Assembly: GCA_031262405.1 (NCBI GenBank)
Contig: JAISHS010000005.1
Coordinates: 1 to 54,889, forward strand
Direction of reading: 5' to 3'
DNA from: Oscillospiraceae bacterium
GTDB lineage: Bacteria; Bacillota; Clostridia; Oscillospirales; Oscillospiraceae
DNA: 54,889 nucleotides
This document shows positions 48,413 through 54,889 of this stretch, in pieces. The position numbers were made by a program, and so were the translations under genes. How positions within the stretch are numbered: the stretch's first letter is position 1; each line of letters starts with the position of its first letter. Below the pieces are notes generated by a model, which was not told where the DNA came from, did not search any database, and saw only the letters and a program-made list of their open reading frames with translations.

Positions 48413-49354
48413 ATGCAGACTTTTTTGACGACGCACTCGGGGGCGAGGTTTGAGCTTCCGACGCTTCTTAGCTGGAGCTTTTCCTATGGAGACAGCCTGC
48501 CCTGCGACGCCTTTGAGGTGAGCTTTGTATATGACGCTTCCATGTATGAGATGCTGCTCGGTGCGGTGCGGTTTTCGGCGGTGTTTGAGGGTGAGACGGT
48601 GTTTTCCGGAGTTGTTGACGAGTTTGTGGTCTCGCTCGGCGAGAAGGGAAAGCTCGTTACGGTTTGCGGGCGGAGCTTAGCGGCACTGCTGCTCGACAAT
48701 GAGGCCGAGGCGGCGGAGCTCTATGGGGCGGGGCTGGACTATATTTTGGAGAAGTATGTCTATCCCTTCGGCGTGAAGGAAGTTCGCAAGAACGTTTCTC
48801 CGCCGCCGAGGCAGCTGGTCGTGGCAAGCGGCTCGAGCTGCTGGAAGGTGCTGGAGGAGTTTTTGTGGCTCGGCTGCGGGCAGGCGCCGCGCTTTTCGCC
48901 GGACGGGGTTCTGGTTTTGGGAGCGGAAGAGGGCCGGCGCTTTGAGATTGATAAGAATACGGCGGTTTTTGAGCAGGTTCTCAAAAGTAACCGCTATGGG
49001 GTTATATCCTCGGTGCTGGTCAAGAACAAGGTGCTCGGCGCGAGTACGCTCGTTGAGAACAGAGAGTTTTTGGATAGGGGCGGCTCGTGCAGGCGGGTTT
49101 TGAACGTGCCGCGCTATACTCGCTATGACGCGATGCGCTCTACCGCGGACTATCAGATTAAGGCATCAAAGAAAGAGGAGTTTTCGCTCTCGCTGACGGT
49201 TTCGGGGCAGTTTGCCGCCTTTCCGGGGGACGTCATTGAGCTGCGGGAGAGCGGCACGGGAGTGAGCGGGGCCTTTGTTGTAGGCAGGACGCGGGTTTTT
49301 GCCACGGCGGAGAAGATGGGTACTGAGATTGTTTTGACCGGGAGGGAAGGCTGA
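48413..49354 (+). CDS. Phage tail hub protein (XkdQ/gpD-like)
   Basis: A 313-aa protein after the LysM gene, matching XkdQ/gp27-like hub proteins that cap the tube. LPTLLSWSFSYGDSLPCDAF, YILEKYVYPFGVKE, LVVASGSSCWKVLEEFLWL and DYQIKASKKEEFSLSLTV are typical parts. ATG at 48413 chosen for its GAGGG spacing. Stop overlaps the next ATG. Confidence 0.85.
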   Translation: MQTFLTTHSGARFELPTLLSWSFSYGDSLPCDAFEVSFVYDASMYEMLLGAVRFSAVFEGETVFSGVVDEFVVSLGEKGKLVTVCGRSLAALLLDNEAEAAELYGAGLDYILEKYVYPFGVKEVRKNVSPPPRQLVVASGSSCWKVLEEFLWLGCGQAPRFSPDGVLVLGAEEGRRFEIDKNTAVFEQVLKSNRYGVISSVLVKNKVLGASTLVENREFLDRGGSCRRVLNVPRYTRYDAMRSTADYQIKASKKEEFSLSLTVSGQFAAFPGDVIELRESGTGVSGAFVVGRTRVFATAEKMGTEIVLTGREG

Positions 49355-49815
49355 TGTGGCTGGCAAGGCAGGCCGCCGGAGGCGGTGTTGCGGGAGGCAG
49401 TGAGAGCTTTCCGGGCGTCGTTTCGGTGGGCGGAGCAAGACCTGCCGTCGTGACGGACGGCGAGGCGCGCGAGACGCAGCTGCTGCGAACGGGCGGCGCG
49501 GTTTATATTCCCCGCGTGGGCGATGAGGTACTGCTCGAGCACACCGGCGAGGGCGAGAGCGTTGTTTTGGGCGCGCTGGACCTTGAGCTGCCCGGCTCTC
49601 TTAACGAGGGGGATATTTATATCTGTGCCGGAGGCGGCGCGATACAAATTAAAAGCGGCGGGGGCATTTCACTTTCGGGCTCTATTACGGTTGAGGGGGC
49701 TCTGAGCGTGAGCGGAGCTCTTAGCGTGAGCGGCGGACTGACTGTGAGCGGCGAGGCTCAGGTTGGCAGCCTCGTTGTCGGCGGAGCGGCATATAAGCCC
49801 TGTATGTGTATGTAA
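49354..49815 (+). CDS. Baseplate assembly/spike protein V-like
   Basis: A 153-aa protein with an OB-like region (YIPRVGDEVLLEHTGEGESV, VLGALDLELPG) as in gpV/gp5 spikes, and a C-terminal run of repeated strands ITVEGALSVSGALSVSGGLT that would build a triple-stranded beta-helix needle. It ends YKPCMCM. Such spikes pierce or touch the cell surface. Short relative to gpV of P2 (about 200 aa). Confidence 0.8.
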   Translation: MWLARQAAGGGVAGGSESFPGVVSVGGARPAVVTDGEARETQLLRTGGAVYIPRVGDEVLLEHTGEGESVVLGALDLELPGSLNEGDIYICAGGGAIQIKSGGGISLSGSITVEGALSVSGALSVSGGLTVSGEAQVGSLVVGGAAYKPCMCM

Positions 49816-49830
49816 GGGGAGGACTTTGAC

Positions 49831-50178
49831 TTGGAACTGAAACTGGAAAACGGCTCTTATGTGCCCGGAGGTGCGAGGGGCTTAGAGCAGGTGGACGGGG
49901 CAGAAGAGCTTTTGCAGAGGATTGAGATGAAGCTCAGGACGAAGAGAGGCAGCTTTTATCCGCTTCCGGAGTATGGAAGCAGGCTCTATACGCTCCACTC
50001 GATCAAGCCCTCTCTTCGGGAGAACGCTGCCAAGCAGTTTATTCTTGAGGCGCTTGCCGACGAGCCGCAGCTTGCGTTGGAGTCGCTTGATCTGGGCACA
50101 AAAGGGGACGGCGAGATGAGGCTGGACGCGGTATTTTCATATGACGGGGAGAGACTCTCCGTGAGCACGGGGGTTTGA
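49831..50178 (+). CDS. Baseplate wedge protein W/gp25-like (XkdS)
   Basis: A 115-aa protein of the gpW/gp25 family that triggers sheath assembly: LLQRIEMKLRTKRGSFYPLP, YGSRLYTLHSIKP and QFILEALADEPQL. TTG start at 49831 with GGGGAGGAC. It precedes gpJ in the usual W-J-I order. Confidence 0.88.
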   Translation: MELKLENGSYVPGGARGLEQVDGAEELLQRIEMKLRTKRGSFYPLPEYGSRLYTLHSIKPSLRENAAKQFILEALADEPQLALESLDLGTKGDGEMRLDAVFSYDGERLSVSTGV

Positions 50179-50184
50179 TATATT

Positions 50185-51234
50185 ATGAGGATTGAAGAGA
50201 TTTATCAGAGCATGAAGAGTGCTGTTGAGGGTGCTTCGGGCGTATATTTGAGTCCCGGAGGCGACATGGCGCTCAGGCTATATGCGGCGGCGGCAGAGCT
50301 TTCTTCGCTCTGGGCGCAGGTTGACTGGCTTAGAAAACAGAGCTTTCCGCAGACGGCGACCGGGGAAGAGCTGGATAAGCACGCGAGGCTTCGCGCGTTG
50401 GAGAGGCTTTCGGGTAAGCCGGCGACGGGCTTTATTCGCTTTGAGGCGGACGGCGCACGGGAAAACGAAGTTTCAGTTCCGAAGGGCACGGTTTGCCGGA
50501 CGGCGGCGGGTCTGGAATTTGAGACAAGCGTCGAGGGGCTTATTGCGGCGGGGGAGAGCTTTACGCTTGTTCCCGCTGCGGCGCGGCTCAAGGGCACGGC
50601 GGGTAATGTCCCCGCGGGGGCGATTTATCAGATGACGCTTGCGCCGACGGGAGTTTCGCGCTGCTCTAATCCACAGGCCTTTTCCGGCGGGACGGATGAG
50701 GAGAGCGACGAGGAGCTGCGCGGACGGGTGCTCGCGAGCTTTTTGAGGCTTCCGAACGGCTCTAACTGCGCCTATTACGAGGCGGAGGCTCTGAACACCG
50801 AGGGGGTCGGGGCAGTTAAGGTTTTGCCTAAGCGGCGCGGCATCGGCACGGTGGATTTGATAGTGGCGTCTGACGCCGGTCAGCCGGAGCCGGAGGTCAT
50901 AAGCCGTTTGCAGGAGAAATTTGAAGCGGAGAGAGAAATCTGCGTGGATGTTTTGGTCGCGGCGCCCGTAAACGTGCCGGTTGATGTGTCGGTGGCGGTG
51001 AAGTGCGCCGAGGGGTTTCAGACGGCGAAGGTGGTCTCCGAGGTCAAGGCGGCGCTTGAGGCGATGTTCAGCGGGCAGCTTTTGGGCAGAACCCTGTATC
51101 GGGCGAAGATCGGCAACACGGTTTATTCGATTCCGGGGGTCGAGAACTATACTCTGACGGAGCCCTCGCAGGACGTTCCGATTGAGGGCGGCGAGCTTCC
51201 CTCGGCGGGGACGATTACAGTTACGGGGAGCTGA
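50185..51234 (+). CDS. Baseplate J-like protein (XkdT)
   Basis: Baseplate wedge component. The 349-aa protein has the conserved EELDKHARLRALERLSGKPA, VSVPKGTVCRTAAGLEFET, QAFSGGTDEESDEELRGRVL and PNGSNCAYYEAEAL motifs of the J family. It is full length. It follows gp25 by six bases and precedes the I-type protein by five. Confidence 0.93.
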   Translation: MRIEEIYQSMKSAVEGASGVYLSPGGDMALRLYAAAAELSSLWAQVDWLRKQSFPQTATGEELDKHARLRALERLSGKPATGFIRFEADGARENEVSVPKGTVCRTAAGLEFETSVEGLIAAGESFTLVPAAARLKGTAGNVPAGAIYQMTLAPTGVSRCSNPQAFSGGTDEESDEELRGRVLASFLRLPNGSNCAYYEAEALNTEGVGAVKVLPKRRGIGTVDLIVASDAGQPEPEVISRLQEKFEAEREICVDVLVAAPVNVPVDVSVAVKCAEGFQTAKVVSEVKAALEAMFSGQLLGRTLYRAKIGNTVYSIPGVENYTLTEPSQDVPIEGGELPSAGTITVTGS

Positions 51235-51239
51235 ACGGT

Positions 51240-51803
51240 ATGGCGTATTTTGAGTATTTAAAGGAGCTTCTCGCTCCGACGGGGCTCTATGAATTGGAGC
51301 TTGGCGTGGGCGCTGCGGAGCTCATGGCCTTGGGGCAGCAGCTGGATTTGATTTTTGAGAGTCTGGAGGAATTTAACCTCGAGAAGCTTCCGACGACGGC
51401 ACAGGGCTATGGGCTGGCTTCAATCGAGCAGCTTCTTCCATCGGTTCCGCTCTATGACACGCCGGAGGACAGGCGGCGCGCTCTTGCAGCGATGCTGAGG
51501 ATAAGAGGCGGCTATTTCAGCTTGCAGGCCCTGCGCGATACGCTAATCGGCTGCGGCGTCGATACGATTGTTAACGAGAGCGAAACGCCCATGAGCGTTG
51601 AGGTGAGCTTTCCCGGTACGCGCGGCGTTCCCGATGAGATTGAGGGGCTGAGGCAGAAGGTTGAGCAGATTTTGCCCTGTCATCTGGCTGTCATATATGC
51701 CTTTGCGTATTTGCTCTGGGCAAGGCTGCACGAGGTCTTTGGCAGCTGGGTGCAGCTTGAGAGCAGCTGCGCAAATTGGAAGGAGCTGGAAGCTTATGAA
51801 TGA
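51240..51803 (+). CDS. Baseplate/tail protein I-like (XkdU, DUF2313-type)
   Basis: A 187-aa protein in the I/XkdU slot; starts YFEYLKELLAPTGLYELELG and contains YDTPEDRRRALAAMLRIRGG, the family marker, and VEVSFPGTRGVPDEIEGLRQ. Usually a tail fibre gene follows, but none is here. It overlaps the next ATG by eight bases. Confidence 0.85.
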   Translation: MAYFEYLKELLAPTGLYELELGVGAAELMALGQQLDLIFESLEEFNLEKLPTTAQGYGLASIEQLLPSVPLYDTPEDRRRALAAMLRIRGGYFSLQALRDTLIGCGVDTIVNESETPMSVEVSFPGTRGVPDEIEGLRQKVEQILPCHLAVIYAFAYLLWARLHEVFGSWVQLESSCANWKELEAYE

Positions 51804-52050
51804 GTGGACGATTGTGACGGCACTTGTTACGCTGGTGGGGCTTGGAGCCGCGATTGTTAAGCCGCTCATCAGCCTGAACAGTGTGATTACGCGGCTGACT
51901 GAGCTCATGGGGGCTCTGGAGGCGGATTTGTCGGAGCTGACGCAGCGAAACGGCGAGGCGCACTTGAGAATATGGGACAAGCTTGAGGAGCACGGCGGGG
52001 AGCTTAACACGCACGAGCTGAGGCTGGCACTGATTGAGAGACCCCGTTAG
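51796..52050 (+). CDS. Small phage membrane-anchored coiled-coil protein (XhlA-like position)
   Basis: An 84-aa protein starting MNEWTIVTALVTLVGLGAAI, with one hydrophobic helix (5-27) and then a coiled coil (LTELMGALEADLSEL ... LEEHGGELNTHELRL). Such proteins in Clostridia phages lie just before holin or amidase genes and look like XhlA. Here no holin or endolysin follows; heptamer repeats and gdhA do. The stop codon TAG is part of a GAACAAT array. Confidence 0.6.
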   Translation: MNEWTIVTALVTLVGLGAAIVKPLISLNSVITRLTELMGALEADLSELTQRNGEAHLRIWDKLEEHGGELNTHELRLALIERPR

Positions 52051-52114
52051 TGAACAATGAACAATGAACATTGAACGATGAACAGTGAACAGTTGATGTA
52101 TCGCTTTGCGATTA
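52048..52114 (+). repeat. GAACAAT/GAACAGT heptamers and TATCGC hairpin after the phage operon
   Basis: GAACAAT x2, GAACATT, GAACGAT, GAACAGT x2 from 52052 to 52093, then TATCGC TTT GCGAT. The last phage gene's stop is just inside the first unit. Confidence 0.88.
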
Positions 52115-52117
52115 GTA

Positions 52118-52152
52118 TAAAAAGCTGTAGCAATCTAGCGATTGCTACAGCT
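52118..52152 (-). terminator. Intrinsic terminator of gdhA
   Basis: On the minus strand AGCTGTAGCAATC (52152-52140) pairs with GATTGCTACAGCT (52135-52123), 13 bp perfect, then TTTTTAT. Confidence 0.9.
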
Positions 52153-52179
52153 CGTGGATAGATATTCTTATGCTCTAAC

Positions 52180-53610
<1,431 letters not shown>

Positions 53611-53702
53611 TTAAACTTTTGCGAAAGAAGTTGCAAGAGTTAGGAGAGCAGAAATTAGGTTTATTTGGTGGGAAGTTTTGGGAGTTTTGTACAGAAGCGG
53701 CG

Positions 53703-53820
53703 GGGGACGGGGGACGAAGGACGGGGGACGGGGGACGAGGGACGGAGGACGAGGGATTAGTGAACAGTGAACAGTGAACAGTGAACAATACGGCGTGTTT
53801 CACTTCGTGCAACACGCCGT
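53703..53820. repeat. GGACGGG/GGACGAG and GAACAGT heptamers plus hairpin beside tRNA-Tyr
   Basis: Seven or eight GGACGRR-type 7-mers at 53703-53757, then AGTGAAC x4 at 53758-53786, and the hairpin ACGGCGTGTT (53790-53799) / AACACGCCGT (53811-53820), which reads as a terminator for the minus-strand tRNA genes. The rest of 53524-53702 has no gene. Confidence 0.88.
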
Positions 53821-53904
53821 GGTGGGGGAAGGTGGATTCGAACCACCGAAGTCGTTGACAACAGATTTACAGTCTGCCCCCTTTGGCCACTCGGGAATTC
53901 CCCC
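53820..53904 (-). tRNA. tRNA-Tyr (anticodon GTA), CCA encoded
   Basis: Acceptor GGGGGAA/TTCCCCC, anticodon stem CAGACTGTAAATCTG with GTA, a long variable arm as in class II bacterial tRNA-Tyr, T-arm GGTTCGAATCC. Encoded CCA at 53822-53820. Confidence 0.95.
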
Positions 53905-53948
53905 ATATTAAATTGTATCGGCATGAGCCCGTCCGCTTAGCCCGGAAA

Positions 53949-54024
53949 TGGAGCTGGTGGACGGATTTGAACCCCCGACCTGCTGATTACAAATCAGCTG
54001 CTCTACCGACTGAGCTACACCAGC
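53949..54024 (-). tRNA. tRNA-Thr (anticodon TGT), CCA encoded
   Basis: Acceptor GCTGGTG/CACCAGC, D-arm AGCTCAGTCGGTAGAGC, anticodon loop CTGATTTGTAATCAG with TGT, T-arm GGGTTCAAATCC, discriminator T and CCA. It precedes tRNA-Tyr by 44 bp in the same transcript. Confidence 0.95.
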
Positions 54025-54104
54025 AAATCGTCAGCGGAACTTATATTAGCAAATTAGCTCCGTTTTGTCAACAGTTAATTTGATTCATAGGAGGAAATTG
54101 TGTC

Positions 54105-54329
54105 ATGGCTGAATTAATTGACCTAGCGGTTGAATACAGAGCCAGCGGGGAGAGATGCAAGAGTGTCCTCAGACAGCTGAAAAGCAGGCTGAAAAACGGG
54201 CAGTTGCGCTCGGAGGAGGAGCTTGAGCTGAGGCGCAGGATTACGCTTGTTACGGCGATGGCCAGAGAATGCCTGGCGACAGCTAATTATCTGAGAAGGT
54301 ATCACGAGAGGAGACAAAGCAATGAATGA
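54105..54329 (+). CDS. Small phage-type helical protein upstream of a sigma-like regulator
   Basis: A 74-aa all-helical charged protein (SVLRQLKSRLKNGQLRSEEE). ATG behind ATAGGAGGAAATT. It overlaps the sigma-like gene by eight bases. Pairs of this form occur in Clostridia prophage late-regulation regions; function unknown. Confidence 0.6.
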   Translation: MAELIDLAVEYRASGERCKSVLRQLKSRLKNGQLRSEEELELRRRITLVTAMARECLATANYLRRYHERRQSNE

Positions 54330-54621
54330 GACAGTTGAAACGCTTGAGCTAAGGGCGATTAACGAATATGTTGACCTTTTGGATATGGGTGGCAGCGCGG
54401 CGGATCGTATTCGGCGCGTAGTAGACGAGGAGCTGACAGAGCGGCAGCGGCAGATGGTGGAGATGTATTACATAAGGCAGATGACTATGCCGGAGATTGC
54501 AGGCGAGTTGGGTATTTGCCCCTCGTCCGTGAGCCGCACCATAATGCGCGGGAAGAGAAGGATTCAGAAATACATTAGATATAATGGCAGATATAATGGT
54601 CGCACCACGGTGCAGAGCTAG
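54322..54621 (+). CDS. Sigma-70 region 4-like phage transcription regulator
   Basis: A 99-aa protein whose second half is a sigma region 4 helix-turn-helix: ELTERQRQMVEMYYIRQMTM then PEIAGELGICPSSVSRTIMR and GKRRIQKYI, so it likely binds DNA or RNA polymerase. No region 2 is present. In many Firmicutes prophages a protein of this type (ArpU-like or sigma-like) turns on the late structural genes. Here those genes lie upstream, beyond gdhA and the tRNAs. The last nine residues are from repeat-like DNA. Confidence 0.75.
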   Translation: MNETVETLELRAINEYVDLLDMGGSAADRIRRVVDEELTERQRQMVEMYYIRQMTMPEIAGELGICPSSVSRTIMRGKRRIQKYIRYNGRYNGRTTVQS

Positions 54622-54889
54622 AGTAGCCGCTTCTGAGGAAGCGGCAGAGACGTCCACCGCACGGCGGCGGGACGAGGTTAGCTGTCGCTGAGGCGACAGC
54701 CCAGACGCGGCGTTGCCACGCCGGGGCGTCCTGCGCGGACGGCGCAAAAGGGAAGCTTTCTTTCTGCGGAATGTACCGCACCAGATATAGCGGACATGCA
54801 CAAAAGGGGAACCCGAAGTAGGGAATATGAAATTAGATGGAGAGGCGTCGCGCCAGCGGTGCTTCTCCAGTTTTTAGCTGGATGCGCTC
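54622..54889. repeat. Repeat-rich end of window with 56-bp repeat copy B
   Basis: Hairpins GCCGCTT/AAGCGGC (54630-54653), a CCGCACGGCGGCGGGAC block, GCTGTCGC TGA GGCGACAGC (about 54680-54700), and the 56-bp repeat copy B at 54708-54763, inverted to 36784-36839. No gene is supported up to the window edge. Confidence 0.75.

Noticed and set aside
45521-51803. A tailocin or extracellular contractile injection system
   Set aside because: The same operon has terminase, portal, protease and capsid genes, so it is a DNA-packaging phage type, not a tail-only system.

Overview
The window is chromosomal DNA from a low-to-mid-GC-ancestry but visibly GC-rich member of the Clostridia (Bacillota), most likely Oscillospirales. 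This rests on PFOR (14.4-18.0 kb), a CD1247-type His/Cys-rich protein, Asp23 plus FakA, DUF1385, DUF1292, a PSP1/YaaT protein after holB, the recA-recX-rimO-pgsA and cysE-cysS orders, and a Firmicutes-type 6S RNA. Assignment below class is inference.

Layout. 0-2 kb (minus): the truncated end of a PotA-type ATPase and an RluA-family pseudouridine synthase. 2-6.5 kb (plus): Pit phosphate transporter with its DUF47 partner, EF-P, the CD1247-type protein and an iron-sulfur aldo/keto reductase. 6.6-11.7 kb: rpmH-rnpA-yidD-yidC-jag-acpP-holB-yaaT, the ribosome, RNase P, membrane insertion and replication clamp-loader cluster, without dnaA or mnmE/mnmG. 11.8-13.9 kb (minus): asp23-fakA. 14.2-18 kb: PFOR, convergent with an Sfp-type phosphopantetheinyl transferase. 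18.9-22.6 kb: a lipoprotein and a two-component system. 22.6-30.5 kb: DUF1385, prmC, recA-recX, rimO, pgsA, a terminator-bearing leader RNA, cysE-cysS. 30.6-32.5 kb (minus): an AT-richer pair, AAA ATPase plus TOPRIM protein, which looks like an acquired defence module. 32.7-36.3 kb: class A PBP, two small proteins and 6S RNA. 36.3-38.7 kb: a repeat-rich stretch leading into a truncated MuF-type phage head protein that carries a polymorphic-toxin tail, with an overlapping candidate immunity gene.

38.9-52.05 kb (plus) is a compact, overlapping phage structural operon: terminase small (short) and large, portal (frameshifted), protease, decoration, capsid, connectors, tail sheath, tail tube, a very short gene in the tape-measure slot, LysM protein, and baseplate hub, spike, W, J and I proteins. 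No integrase, repressor, replication or clear lysis gene is visible. It is followed by gdhA and tRNA-Tyr/tRNA-Thr (all minus), then two small phage-type genes, one a sigma-region-4-like regulator.

The most unusual signal is spread between the genes. At least twelve intergenic sites carry tandem 7-base repeats of several families (GAGAATT, GACAATT, AGATAAT, GAACAGT, GGACGGG types), usually joined to a small GTCGC/GCGAC hairpin and often mirrored on the far side. Many abut or supply a gene's stop codon, and several are joined to a perfect palindrome that spans or nearly touches the stop codon. These elements also sit inside the phage operon, so the phage locus has been resident for a long time. 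All functional calls are by eye; no database search was run.
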